A stretch of DNA of 64,000 bases from Dromaius novaehollandiae (taxonomy: Eukaryota > Chordata > Aves > Casuariiformes > Dromaiidae), in the NCBI RefSeq assembly GCF_036370855.1, contig NC_088099.1, positions 29,966,501 through 30,030,500 on the forward strand. Reading direction: 5' to 3'. The position numbers were made by a program, and so were the translations under genes. The notes beneath the pieces were generated by a model. It made no database searches. It was not told the origin of the DNA and worked only from the letters and a program-made list of their open reading frames with translations. Of the stretch, positions 23,546-35,401 are shown piece after piece (position 1 is the stretch's first letter; every line of letters starts with the position of its first letter).

Positions 23546-24380
23546 TCAGTCACAGTAAAATAAGTTGCCCAATGGGGTATCTGTAGTAAGATGGTTGAGG
23601 GGTTGGGAACTACTGGATGTGGAGCAACTACATGTTGGTTTATAGCCCTTAAGGTACAAACTGATACTCTGAATCACCATCAGAATCTTGCCTATTCTTT
23701 TTAACTGGCAGAACTGGGGTGTTGTATGGGGATTCACAGACTCTAAGGATACCCAGTTTCAGATAATGATCAATTTGTTTTTGGATACTTTTCTCTGCTT
23801 CCTTTGGGATAGGGTATTGCTTAACTGCAGGAGGCAATCCCCCCTTTGTTTTTATCGAGACTGGACTAGCCAATTTCAGTAGTCTCACATCCATTCCTGA
23901 AGAGCTCCATAATTTTTTAGAAACTGATTCTAAACCTGTTGGAATTTGCAGATTAGTTGACTCTGGTTCTGGTGTCTTAGCCAGAACACATGAACCCATA
24001 ATTATTAGCTTTATCCCTTCCGGCTGTAAGCAGATCTGAGCATCCAAGGCTTGCAGGAGATCTCTCCCTAAAAGACACATGGGCACATCTGTGGAAATTA
24101 TAAAACGTCCCCACACTGTTTTACCCCCAATAGTGAGTACTAAGCGCTTAGATAACATTCGTTCACCTTTTCCCGTCACTGCTTGCATCACTATTTTATC
24201 TGACGACTTGCATCCTTTAGGCTCAAAATTTAAAAGGGAAAGGGTGGCTCCAGTATCCACTAGAAAGGGCACTTCTAAACCTTCTATATTTGCCATTACC
24301 TGCACCTCAAATCCAAATTTATATCCCATAAATTTACCCCAATTTCCACAGTATTTTCTGAGTCTCCTATCTCCCGTCAT
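23546..24380 (-). pseudogene. Protease and start of reverse transcriptase
   Basis: This is a 243-codon open frame from 24380. Retroviral aspartic protease is identified by LVDTGATLSLLN, with the catalytic Asp at residue 42. A later LLGRDLLQ matches the conserved Gly-Arg-Asp (GRD) helix. After the protease the frame runs into the RT fingers (KQYPIPKEAEKSIQKQI, then ILRVCESPYNTPVLPVKK), so pro and pol share one frame here. The frame goes wrong after about 23690, where the continuing RT (KPTC...PLGNLFYCD region) sits in shifted frames. The start codon at 24380 overlaps the TGA that ends the gag zinc-knuckle frame at 24379-24377. Pro-pol is displaced by one base relative to gag, so it is either decay or a remnant of frameshift expression. 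The protease core itself looks intact in sequence. Confidence 0.9.
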
Positions 24381-25681
24381 TGTGGACTGACTGGGAATTG
24401 CCTGGTCTCATTCTTAGTGTTTGATTTTCTCATGCTGGCCCCTCTATTCCCAAGTACACAGGGCCTCACTGGGCATTCCTGCTTCCAGTGTCCTTGTTCC
24501 CCGCAGTGATAACAAACATCATTAACTCTTAATTGTACACCACCTTCACTTTGATTCCATCTATCTCCCCTGGTTCTTCCGCGCCCCTCCCCTTGCCAGC
24601 CTGGCATATGCTCTTTAAAATACTTTCGTGTATTGGGGCTGCTTGATCTATAAAAACACTAATTGCAAGAGCATCATTGAAGTTTTGTGGGGTCATTCCT
24701 TCATGTTTTAGCGAGGCTTACCACAAAAGTCCCCAAAGTCATGGGGGTGTTCATCTAATCACTGTCTGCATTCTTGCACTCTAGTCCAATTTACTCCTAA
24801 CTCTCTGCATGCTCTAATTACTTCTGCTAAATTTCAAAGTCCTGTTTGACACACAGCTCTATCTCCTGCATTATTACAATCCCAATGTGGATCATTTGCT
24901 ATCCAGAGGTTTCTATTCCCCCGGTTTGCTGTGCTTCTTCCTCATCTTTAATTATCTTATCCCCTTCATTTGGTTGAAATAATTCCCTCAAAAGAATTTG
25001 GGTATCACTCCAGTTTGGGTTGTGCCCAGTGCATATATTAGAAAATAACTGGACACATCACTCTGCATCTTTTCTTAATCTCTGCATTCCCCCCCCCCCC
25101 CCCCAAGGCGAGATCACCAGGGTTGATTAGTAAATACCCGCAGCACAGGAGGGGGGACTGGACCCTCCCTTTCCCCCTAGCTGTAAAGCGGCAGGGTTAG
25201 TCAGCACGTTGGAGATCATAGGATAGAGTCCGGCAGCTGGTAGAGAAGAGGGAGAAGGAGGAGCAGAAGGAGAAGTAATGACAGATAGATCATCAGGCAT
25301 ATAAGGTGGAGCAGAAACTTTTGGAGCACAGTCCGGGGTCCTAGTATCTGCTAACACAAGTGTTACCTTCGGCAGGTTTCTTTCCTCCCTCCCTCCTGGC
25401 TCAAATGCTCCCGTGCCCATGCCCAGTTATCCCAAACATACCAGTAATCCATTCGACTTGGAAACCTGTCTTCTAGACGATTTCACAAGAAAGTTAGTTC
25501 CTGCTGATCGAAAGTCCCTTGCGGTGGCCGCCGTTCCGCTGGGTTTCCCTCCTTTGTCAGGAATGGGCAATCCTCCTGACACAGTTGAATCAACCTTTTT
25601 TCCTTAGATTTTTTTGGTACTCCAGTTTTCCAAAATTTCAGCTAAGGGCGTCCCCTTTCCTATGCCAAAATTATTCCCCAT
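24377..25681 (-). pseudogene. gag, fragmentary
   Basis: The presumptive start is the ATG at 25681-25679, giving MGN, a myristoylation-type N-terminus for the matrix protein. A stop follows after 25 codons at about 25606. A shifted frame at 25420-25127 is proline- and serine-rich with a PSAP late-budding motif near residues 51-54 and an APPYMP element, as expected between matrix and capsid. It ends next to a 16-base poly-C run. Capsid survives only as short pieces in mixed frames between about 25080 and 24610 (PNWSDTQILL and DPHWDCNN-like fragments), so the N-terminal capsid is probably deleted. Nucleocapsid is clear at 24607-24377, with one CCHC knuckle CYHCGEQGHWKQEC (C32, C35, H40, C45), preceded by an Arg/Gly-rich stretch. 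No full polyprotein is possible. Confidence 0.85.
25089..25104. repeat. Poly-C run, 16 bases
   Basis: There are sixteen consecutive C bases (poly-G on the coding strand of the retrovirus), located where N-terminal capsid coding sequence is missing. It may be a slippage-prone or misassembled site. Confidence 0.85.
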
Positions 25682-25732
25682 ATTGAGTTTCTGAAAAGTG
25701 CATCTTAAGCATGTCAGGCAGTGCACTTCCTT

Positions 25733-25740
25733 ACCAGTAA
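25733..25740 (-). promoter_or_regulatory. Candidate retroviral major splice donor
   Basis: The minus strand reads TTACTG/GTAAGG about 55 bases upstream of the gag ATG. A donor in the untranslated leader is where retroviruses splice to produce subgenomic env mRNA. Sequence and position both fit. Confidence 0.5.
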
Positions 25741-26280
25741 CCTGCAGCTGGTGCGATCACACAGTCTCTTTCTCTCACTCTCTGGGAACCGCACTCGCAC
25801 CACCCGAGTCTTTAACTGCGAGGACTGCTGTCCCTTCGCAGCGGGCGGCTTCTCAGCCAACGGGTGCCCCGATCGGTTCCCAGGCTACACACACACAAAC
25901 ACATACACACAGCACTGTTCACACTCACACCAGTCACAGTGACTCTAGATTTCTGTCTTATAGTTTTGCAGTGCACCTTATGCTGATCAGGCTGCGCACC
26001 CCTCCTCAGAAGATGTCTGAGGATGCGTACACATGGAGAAGAGCACACACTGTGGTTCTCAAGCAGCGAGAGTATTTTGAGACTGTGTCCAGGATCTCAC
26101 ACCCCAGCCTCCAGTTCTTCCTCTTCAAAACAAGTTGATACTGTTGCCTGTGCATGTCTTGAACTTGCAGCTTACACCTGTGTCAGTACAGCTGTCCGTA
26201 AACCTGTGCAGTTTGCACACTCTTTGTCTACGAATGTTTTAAGAACAATGCAAAGTAATTGTGCATTCTTCTAAGCTGCA
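25741..26280. other. CpG-rich leader and right flank of the retrovirus
   Basis: This is CpG-rich from about 25745 to 25880, then has a (CA)-rich patch at 25887-25916. It should contain the primer-binding site and the U5 edge of a 5' LTR. I found no block matching the 3' LTR start (minus-strand TGTTAAAGAATAGCG). The words tggtgcgagtgcggttcc (about 25805-25788 on minus) and ggggcacccg (about 25876-25867 on minus) are possible tRNA-pairing sites, and the second shares ten bases with tRNA-Cys-type sites, but neither is convincing. The overlapping frames of 60-146 codons here are chance. Confidence 0.4.
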
Positions 26281-27985
26281 TTTTTAAATAGAAATATTTC
26301 CTCGAGTTATGGATCTGAGCTATAATTTTTTATATTGCCTTCCATATCCACACCGTTCCTATGACTAGGATAAGTGATGATTAGAGCTGCTCTAAAGTAA
26401 CTGTTTTCATATCAATAGCAGGGCTGAAGTGAAAAAGGACAGACTCATTAATTATACAGCACACTTCATTTCCAATGCCAGCTCCTGGTAGAGCAGGAAG
26501 CTTTTCACTGATTACTCCAGAGCTTCTCTTTTGGCTCACACACCTTTCGAAGTGGAAGCCAAGGTATTTTAGGAAGTTTCTTGTTCATTTGAAATAAAAA
26601 GTACAGTAATTGGATGAAGCAACCAGTGCCGAAAGCACTGTACCACATATGAAATACTCAATTACAGAGCAAAAATTACGTGTTCCAATTGACAGAGTAA
26701 TCTGTACCCTAATTTACTTGTCTTACAACTCATTACATCTGAGATATTGATTTTCCAGTAGATGGCTTTAGTGGATAAATAAGTGCATTTTATCTCTGGG
26801 ACCTTGGTTTGAGTCTGATCTGTGAACCTCTGTCAAATGAGCTTGGAAAGCTCAGACCTCTCTATTAGGTGGTGCCTATGGTATAATCAAAGCAGACATA
26901 CTTCAGTAGTGCTAGTAATTTGTAAACACAGGGCAGACAGAAATGAGTCACTGAGAACAGTGTTGTTTTTGAGACTTAAAAAATGACGTCCTAGCAGGAA
27001 GCTGAAGTGAACAGTAATTAGATTTTAACTACATGTACTTTGACTTCTAGGGTTTAATGTCTCATTTATTTCAATTATATGGTGTAAAACTTGCTACCAT
27101 CAGCCAAGGGGGGGGGGGGGGAACCCAAACAAACCAAAGTCATTAAGCCTTGTCCTAATGATTCATTAAAAGTTGAATACCTTCAGAGTGTACTTCACTA
27201 TCTGAGCAGAGCTCTATTATGGGTCAGATCAACTGCTAACCTTGGCTGTGAAAGCATGAGAAATGATTAGGCTTTGTCATATTTACCTAAAGTGCTGTAG
27301 TTGCAGAAGTTATTATAAGTCATATTTTTCAGAAGTTTTCAGCCTTTGCAGCTTCTGAACTGATCAGCAGAAGTTATTTTTGCTAAGCAGTTCAAAGCAA
27401 CAGGACCATCATTGACATGTATCATGCTGCCACCACTTAATTTTTTTGATTTTTATTTCTCTCTTGTGCAGATATTCCCTGGGATGTTATCTTTTAATAT
27501 AACTTTTTTTTCTGAAGTAAATAGTCAATTTTTAAACTATTTATTTATTATTAGTTTAAATGTTCTTGCTGTTCTGTTTCTTGAGTAACCCAGAGGTGGC
27601 TGTAATTGCTCAGACCCAAGATCCATCTAGAGCTGCATTTCCAAAGACCAGCAGTAGCCAATATCAGCTGTTTTAGAGAAAGATTTAAATTTAATCTTAC
27701 ATTGACAATCTTGCAGTAATACACAATAATATCTGGAAGAAAGCAGGTTGGTGTTAGCTAAATGTATTTATTTTAGGTAGCTTCAAATGGAAACTTTCTT
27801 GTTCCTCCCTTTTTGATCTGACTGAACTCTTTATTTCAGTATTATCTTATGGAAGCGAGTTTCAGGGGTTATGTATTTATTTCTCTTACAAGCTTTAAAA
27901 ATCTGTTGTGTTCCAACATGTTTCATCTTTCTTAGCGAGGAGCCCATCGTTATATTCTTCATATACTCTTCATTTTATAGGTTTC
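26281..27985. other. Non-coding stretch right of the retrovirus
   Basis: I see no gene. It contains a 14-base poly-G at 27108-27121. The AT content and short scattered frames are typical of intergenic DNA. Confidence 0.55.
27108..27121. repeat. Poly-G run, 14 bases
   Basis: Fourteen consecutive G bases followed by aacccaaacaaacc. It is a simple repeat of the sort often misread in assemblies. Confidence 0.85.
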
Positions 27986-28440
27986 TGTCATATTCTCAGG
28001 GTTTTTTTCTTTCTAAATAAGGATTATAACCTTTCCTTTTCTTTGTTCTTAACCTCTCCTCATAGGGATATATTTCTGTGCCTCTAATAATTTTTATAGC
28101 CAATCTCTGTCCCTTTCTATTTCTGCTTTGTTCTTTCTGAAATTGGATGACCTAAACTGGATACGATCGTACCATTGATTTTCTATAATGGCACTATGAT
28201 ATTTTCCAGATTGCTTGTTATCCATTCCTTAATGCAGGCTGAAAGTTTTTTTGGGGGGGTTATGCTGCCACTGGGCATTGTGCTCTTCAGAAAGATATCT
28301 AATACTTTCTCTTACTTGTTATGGGGTACAGCCCATAAGAGTATGCAAGAAGTTCATCTTATTCCTTTCATTATTCTGTATTCAACTCTATCGAAGATGC
28401 ATTTGCTATTAGGTTATTCAGTTCCCTAATTGTATTAGAT
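27985..28440 (-). mobile_element. Ancient CR1-family LINE fragment (RT 3' part)
   Basis: The plus strand shows the reverse complement of the old sauropsid CR1 RT C-terminal region. Its anchors are cctctcctcatagggatata, gcctctaataatttttat, tggatgacctaaactggata, taccattgattttctataat, ggcactatgatattttcc and atccattccttaatg. These correspond to the tract around the RT end of CR1, so the element lies on the minus strand. It is heavily diverged and has no open frame. Sequence to about 28620 may belong to the same insertion but is not recognisable. This family is shared by birds, crocodilians and turtles, so it predates the bird radiation. Confidence 0.65.
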
Positions 28441-31400
28441 TCCTTAGTCACCGATCGTTCGTTAAACCATATAAGTTAGCAAGAAAGCAAACAGGTCCTC
28501 TGTCCCCTCTGAGAAGATTGTTTGCTTTAACTTTATCATTAATTTTGCATCACTCGCTTTTTATCCTAGTTCTTTTAGGAAGATGCCTGCCTTTGTGGAG
28601 TGCCAGTTCTTTTCAAGGGATGTCCCCACTTAAAGGCTTGGGTGGACAGAATTGAGTGTGGGCTCAGAGCCCAAATTATTCCAGTCCTATTGATTATTCC
28701 TAGAACATATATAACTTCTTTTCTCCACGTGATTTTTGTGGCAGTTTTGAATTGCTCATCTTTTCAAGATTCCTGTTTAAGAGGAGGTCTTTTCAGAAGA
28801 CCTTGCCTTGAGGCAATGTGGCACTTGAATTTTATCTAATTTTTGCCTGTCTGTACCAACTGGAATGTTGGTTTAGTCCAGAAGCTGGCAATCTTTTTGG
28901 ATGGCTGCTGTACCTTGCTTGGGCACTGACTTGTCCCCACCATCTGGATACTTGTTATGTTGCAATAAATATTATTCAACTAATAGAAAGGGCCAATACT
29001 GTAATGAGATCACTCTAAGGATATGTCTATATGACTTATGAGTTACTAGGGCTACTGGAAACAATACAGTCACCTCAGGGTGTAACCTTGCCTGAGCTGT
29101 TTAGCCTTGCTGATGTATCTGCACAGAAATAACTCAAGCACTTCTGCACTGCCCTGCTTTGGGCTACATATACATGGCTGCCTAAACTGTAGCAAATCTC
29201 TGGATGCTCAAGTTCATGGTTTCAGAAAATTTTTCAGATGGTTACTTGTTTTCCCATATGGCAGACTTAGTAAATCTCAGAATTTGGGAGGAGTTTGAGT
29301 GTAGAGAAGTCTGCAGCTCATTTGAGTGGTCTTGATCAGAAAAAGAAAAACATTGCTGCCTTGCAACCAAGTACCTGCAAATCATTGTGTTTTTCATTTT
29401 TAACTATCCTTTTTCATTTTACATGTGATCATGTGAAATCGACCTGTACGCCTGGGTGCAATAGGACAGCTAGACTGACTGGAATATTGATGAGAATAAC
29501 ATAACACTAAAAAGCCTGTCATCCTCATATTTGTGCCCTCAGTGTCAATGGTACTTGGCATCATGACAATTCCATTTGTATCTGTTCATTTCCTAAATTG
29601 CCTAATTGCTATGTTTCAGCAGTATGCATAAATTTAATGTATCATTAAAGGATCATTTAACAAACGCTTCTTGGAGGAATTCTTTTTTTCCACTCATGCT
29701 TCTAAGTCTCTCAGGATCTTATGCTTTAAAACTTGTATATGCACCAGTTTCAGCTGATTTTGGCTGATAACAGTAAAAGGCCACTAAGTAAAAGTAAAGA
29801 CAAAATAACAGAAGAAATATTGGTGCTTCACACCCTGCCTAGTAGGCTAGGATTCTTGAGCACTTTTTGTTCTTGTTTCTGTTGTGTTTGTGACCTTGGT
29901 TCTTGATTAGTCTGAACTTCCTTTTATGCAATGTAGAAGAGTTAATTATCTTCTTCCTTACATATGCCAAGATTGTGGCACTTTATAAAATCTTTTGCTG
30001 TCTCTCCAGTCTTTACTCCCTCACTTTCCCTCCAATCAGATTAATTCTTCAAGACACACTTCAACCATCTATATCAGTGGTGAAAGAAATACTATTGATC
30101 TCCATGTGCAGTGATCTCACTAGTTTCTTCATGGACCATTACACTAACAGAAGTTGTGATAATAGGGACCTTGCAGTGAGAAACAAAAATCTCAGCAAGG
30201 CTCAAGTTCTGACCTTGTGCACTGTTTCCTTAACAAAGAGATGGAGTATGATCTTGACCTAGTCTCAGAAATGTTATATTTGATCTTAGATCAAATAGTG
30301 AAGCTAATAAAAAAAGTGAATAACATTCATCCCGTATAAAAGCAACAGGGAGACATACTGCTCTATTTTTTTTTCCCCCCAAGTCTTTTTCCTCCAATCT
30401 ATAGATTTTCTTAAATGATGTATGTGGGGTATCAACAAGTCTCTAACCTGCAATTTTTGGAAATTATATGGCCAACTTTTACTTAAAGATTTGCTAACAA
30501 CTATGTAACTTAGCATAAGTAATTTAGTAGGAATTGCACATGTGGGTAGGTCTCTCTAAATATACTCTGTGGACCTGTTCCTGACTAGATTGTGAATAAT
30601 CTGTGTCTTGTTAACCCTCTGATTTGTAGTCCATACCTGATGTCTCCAATAGTTTGTCTATATGAGAAGTTAGTATGAAGGGTATAAATATAAAATGCAG
30701 TAGGTATGTCATGCTGTCTCTGTGAGAGATGCTTCAAGTTTGCACTGAGAGCATATCTAATACGAGTTAGCTGATGAGAATTGGAGAGGACTACCTCATG
30801 CTTTGTGCAGGGTGTCTGCAAAGGGAATTAAAAGTGAGTGGCTGCTGTGCTGCAAATTTATACCCTTTTTACTATGCACACTCACTAAAAGTGAGGCTTT
30901 TCTGAGAAGCATTTTATTTGTTGTGACCGCAGTCAGATACTAACTTGTCAGTGGCACCAGAGCAAGACTGAACACTCAAGAGAATGGAGATGAGGGTGTA
31001 TCTGTGTTGCACACTGTATTTGTGTGTAAAATTAGAGTGGCTGGAGTGGAAGGTTACCACAGGCTGCTTTGGCACTATAGCTAGTTTCTTAAAATGCAAT
31101 GTTGTATAGCACGCTTACTGGGCAGCACAGGCATTTGCTGAACAGCAAAATGCTTTGAAGAGAACGGAGACAGTAATACCCAAATATGAGACTTTACACC
31201 AGGTTGTGGGAATAAATAGCACAGATACCTTATAGAAAGACATAGCTGAAGAAATACAACATTTGCATACTTTTATTGTCATAACATCATTATGATATTG
31301 TCATATCATAATGCTTACCCCAAATAATTACTGTAAAAAGCATAATGGGAATGATTGTTAATTTTCAAGCATCTGCAATGTGTTTGAGTCATTTAAATGA

Positions 31401-34070
31401 AGAATATTTCTGAGTCTGGGTTAACTGTGTAGTTAATTGCATAATCCAGAGCCTGCTTATTTTGAAAAGACATGCCTAATGATTTGTCACAGTTCTAATC
31501 AAGTCTCTTCAGTACTGAGACTCAGCAGACTGCTGTGCTGGGTTCTACTCTATTCAGCTCATATGCTCTAAATTTCCATGTATATCAATAGATTGTAGTG
31601 GTGTTTCTTCCCTTGTGCCTCTGATGCCTTCCTAGCTTACGTCCTAAAACTGATCCCAATATCCCCAAATATCTGTGTAGCTTTAGCACCCTTCCTCAAA
31701 AATTCAACCTTGGGCTACAGTAAAACTCTTCAGGGAACCTGGGGTAAATATAAAATGCAGGCACATGCATATGCCTTCCAGAATATTTTAAAATGCCAAT
31801 GCTATCAATTGCATGAAAAGAACAGAGCTAGTACAACAATAAATCCTGGATATGTTCCTCTGCCTGAATTTTCTTACTACTCTGAAACAGCCTTTGGGCT
31901 CTCAGTTCAGTCCCTTCTGCGATGGTCCAGAATCCCATTCTAGTAGTTTGTGGCTGGTCTCCTGAGCCACTGAAGCTTGCCAGTTTAGCTCATCTTTAAC
32001 ATTGGCTGCTCCTGGAGCTAAACTAGCATCCCTGTTGTAAAAACATGTTCATTTCTTCACCTTCATCTTCCCCTTCACCTTCCCAAAGCTTCCTGTTCAT
32101 CTCCCTGAGGCTTCCTACATTACAAACCTCCCTTTTAACACTTGCTTTCTTCGGTAACTTTCCATTGCTCACAATTCCCATCTTACAGACAGATAAGCAC
32201 TGCATTAAGCATTCCCCATTCATTAGCTTTGTCAGTAGGGAGAGATGCACAAAGGCACAGAGGCATTTCACATGGCAGCAGTTGTCTTTGTATTCATTTC
32301 AAAATGTTGCACAGAATGTTGTTCTTGGATTCCACAAACCATCTATTTTCTGGTGTGCAGTTTGTCCTGGCTGTTTCTCTGCATAGAATTATTTGCAATT
32401 TTAACAAGTGCAGTGCTCAGAACAGGAATTCAAAATACTTGTATGGACATTTAGAAGTTCTGGCACACCCCTGTTTGTCCCATTTCCTTTACATGGAGAG
32501 TGCTGGTACACACACTTAACTCAGCAGTTTATGTACTTGTGTGCATCTGCCACACTTCTTGCAAGACTATAAGAGGTAAGGTCAATTCATATAAGGAGTT
32601 TAATATGCTAAGAACACTACTTTTAATACTCACTATTGTTTCTTTAAGAAAGGTCTCTGAGGGTCACAGATCATATTTTATTATTTTAATCCCAAACCTG
32701 GAAGTGAGATGTGAGCTGTCAGTAAAGTGTCTGGTTATCAACAAATTTACATTCTTCTGCTTGAAGATACCCTTATGTTCAACAGTCCATGAATTTAGTA
32801 GTTGTGGGGTCTCTGCCACATAGTTCATTTCACGTGCCACTTTACAGGGACATTTTGAAGGCTGACAAGCCAATTCATACTGTCTTAAAACTCTAATGAA
32901 ACTTTTTTTTTTTTAGCTCTTATCCTCTAGCTCCTAAAAACTGTACTAGTTCTATACGCACATGAAAGAAAGCTGTAACACAGGTAACAGTTTAGCTTCT
33001 CAGATAGGCGACTCACCATCACCCCCCCCCCCATACACTACTTATATTTTCATGATCTTTTGTATTTCACAGCATCCTTTCATTGTGTTTCGAGAAGACA
33101 ATGTAATGAAATACACAAGGATCCTGCTCTCTGCTGTACTTGTTTCTGACTTCACTTCTCTTCTCCACCATTGCAAGAACAGAGTGAAGCAGAGGCACAA
33201 TGTGGTGTTCAATCTTGCTTTCCCATTCCATATGCAGCTGGACGATCTAATTTTAGGCCTGTCAGCTTTTGCAGTGATAAGTTAACAATATAGATCACAT
33301 ATAAGTTGCATCACAATGATTTTTAAATGAGATTTATTCATTTAAAGTGGATGATAAATGGTTCTCTTTTATCAGACTCTTGCAAATGAGATTAAAGCAA
33401 GATTATTCCCCTAGAATAAGTGAACAGCTGGCACAAAGCTAACCTTTCTGGGTTGTACTGTGCCTGTCTGACCTTGAGGAGGTGTATAATGACACTGGGG
33501 GAGATCAAGGTAGCCTTTTCGCTTCCTAAGTCCTGTTTTGTATTACAGTCAGGTGCTACCTGCAGTACTGATATGTTATGATTTATCTGAGTGCTATCAG
33601 AGGCTTTGATAGGAGCAGGCAGTGGCCAAGAAAGATGCATATTCTGCTCTGGCCTTTCAGGCAATGATGTGTACATGCTGGGTCATTCCCCAAAATGTGT
33701 GCTCTTTCAGCATTTCAAGAGGCCTGCCAAATGCTACAGTGCCTTGAGTGCACTTCCTTCAGGACTAGCCCATCCTGCTTAACACTTGGCCTTAGTCTCT
33801 TCTGGACGCCATGTGCCACCTCTGCTTTTTTTTTTTTTCCCCAGTTCGAATGTCATGAAATAGCATAAGGGCTGTGTTACAGCCCATCGGAATTGTGCAT
33901 TTATAGGATGACACAAAGCATGTATGTTGAATTTCCTCAGCATGAGGTGGTGGAGGAGACCAGATCCCTGTGGACTTGTCCATATTACATGTAAGGAGTG
34001 GCTCCTAAAGTGAACCACTTATTTCAGAGGGAAGAGGTCTATTGGGGTCAATATACCAGGTCTCTGTGTG
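28441..34070. other. Non-coding stretch
   Basis: No gene is supported. Around 29015-29200, 'ctctaaggatatgtctatatg' followed by GC-richer sequence resembles the start of sauropsid DNA-transposon repeats ('taaggctatgtctacac'), too diverged to delimit. There is an 11-base poly-C at 33022-33032 and a 13-base T run at 33826-33838. A 28-codon frame ending at the stop near 34013 (HEVVEETRSLW) sits behind a fair acceptor but has no partner exon. Longer frames at 29903-30262 and 32045-32519 are AT-rich chance frames. Confidence 0.5.
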
Positions 34071-34073
34071 TCC

Positions 34074-34170
34074 GTATGTGTATACACATACATACATACA
34101 CACATACATATATATATACACACACACATATATATATACACACAAATACACACATTTACACACATACATG
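34074..34170. repeat. (CA)n/(TA)n compound microsatellite
   Basis: Alternating CA, CATA and TATA units are interrupted by aaata and ttta. It is probably polymorphic. Confidence 0.9.
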
Positions 34171-34658
34171 CAATAAGTACTTCAAATTTCCTAGACGGCT
34201 CACAGTTCTAATGCATTAAAGACAGAACTTGAAATTCTTTAGTCATTTTGCTTTCTGCGGGTCTTTTATGTATTTCTCCCTTGATATATGTTTGTTTCCA
34301 ATTTGATCTTTATTAATAGCATTTTTCATAGCTTTCTTTCAAAATTAAATTAACCAGAGGGTGTGTAAAATAAGGACAACATAGATGTGACCACGGGTCC
34401 TTCTGCACTCTGGCGTATTTGGGCAATGATGTCAAAATGCAAACAGATTCTGTTTGCTTCTCTCTGTACAGATGCACTCCAGAAGTAGATGAGCAGCCTC
34501 CCCACACTGTTCCTCCAAAATGCTTGGATATCTCAGTACTTAGTACCTTGTAATATCATCTCATCATTGGTAATAGACATAGCTCACTTCTTGTGGTTGC
34601 CTGGCTATCTTTGGCATTTGTGGCATGACAGAAGATTTAAACACAGAGAGTTCCAAGG

Positions 34659-34700
34659 GTGTGTGTGTGTGTGTGTGTGTATACACACACATATATATTT
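34659..34700. repeat. (GT)n followed by (AC)n/(AT)n: self-complementary microsatellite
   Basis: Eleven GT units are followed by atacacacacatatatat. The GT and AC halves can pair with each other, giving a hairpin, and alternating purine-pyrimidine DNA is prone to the Z form. It ends 30 bases before the first copy of the perfect 173-bp duplication. Confidence 0.85.
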
Positions 34701-34730
34701 GTATAGGTATTAGCAACATTGTTTATTGGG

Positions 34731-34903
34731 CTTTTTTCATTTTTGAGAGAAAAGGAAAGGATAGTCCTTTGTGAAACACCTGGGGTTGGTAAAACACCTG
34801 AAAGCATTAGACATTTTGAAGTACATATATAGATATATTCCTCTAAACAGCCTTGGAAAACAGTTCAGAACAAAACATCCTGCTGTACTTCTGTGCCTGG
34901 CGC
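34731..34903 (+). repeat. Perfect direct duplication, copy A (173 bp)
   Basis: Every base from cttttttcattttt to tgtgcctggcgc is identical to 36076-36248, at an offset of 1,345 bases. Flanks differ immediately on both sides. The content is unique AT-rich DNA with no terminal repeats, poly(A) or coding signal, so it is a segmental copy rather than a recognised mobile element. Confidence 0.95.
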
Positions 34904-35401
34904 CCACAGTAAGAGCTCAGTAGAAACAGTCTGTGTTAATCTTCTCTGCTTGGGCACTGAACTCTGATGTTCAGCTCCTCAAAACATTCGCGAAACAAGG
35001 CATGTACACTGAGTGACTCTACCAAGCAGACAGAAATCAAAGCCTGAACAATAGAGAAAAGAACTTTATCACTTTTAAAACACTCTTCAGGCTTTCTGGA
35101 GAATATCACTACAGGTCTGGCCTAGAAAGGAAGGAAAAGCAATTGGGGATTTCAGAGTGTTCAATGTCCTTGCAGTGCATGCGAGTGCTGTCATTGAAGA
35201 GATACTGAAAATAAACTCTTTAATGCTTCATAAGAATTCAGAGGAGGCAATATTTTATAGATCAGATATTGAGATTAGAACAAGTAAAGGTTAGAGACCT
35301 CCTGCACTCAGCAGGCTTGATAAAACTCAGTTGACTTTCAGCTTGGATAAATATTATTTATTACTATTTTGTTTTAATAAAAATAGAAGACATTGTGGGC
35401 T

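Larger units (their letters stand above)
19530..25950 (-). mobile_element. Decayed class I (gamma-like) endogenous retrovirus, single LTR
   Basis: Read on the minus strand, the order is leader with splice donor, gag, protease, reverse transcriptase, RNase H, integrase, env remnant, polypurine tract and LTR. A single CCHC zinc knuckle, gag-pro-pol order without a dUTPase, an RT with YVDD and a GPY/F-type integrase tail place it with class I (gamma/epsilon-like) elements rather than alpharetroviruses, which have two zinc knuckles. CpG is clearly richer than in the flanks across about 19.6-26.1 kb, which marks the insert. Every gene is broken by stops, frameshifts or deletions, so it is non-functional. 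Much of capsid and most of env surface sequence are missing. The high-coordinate edge is uncertain because no copy of the LTR is found there. The element is an old germline insertion. It contains post-insertion microsatellites, (TA)n near 21.0 kb and poly-C at 25.09 kb. Confidence 0.92.

Noticed and set aside
25780..25880. Retroviral primer-binding site
   Set aside because: Two candidate words were examined. Neither pairs well with a tRNA 3' end over 18 bases, and without a 5' LTR edge the position cannot be fixed.
25698..26138. 146-codon plus-strand frame rich in Thr, His and Ser
   Set aside because: It runs antisense through the retroviral leader and a (CA)n patch. The composition is that of the simple repeat.
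33780..34018. Processed pseudogene on the minus strand ending in the A run at 33838-33826
   Set aside because: Two overlapping frames end near a 13-base A run, but no source protein is recognised and no polyA signal precedes the run.
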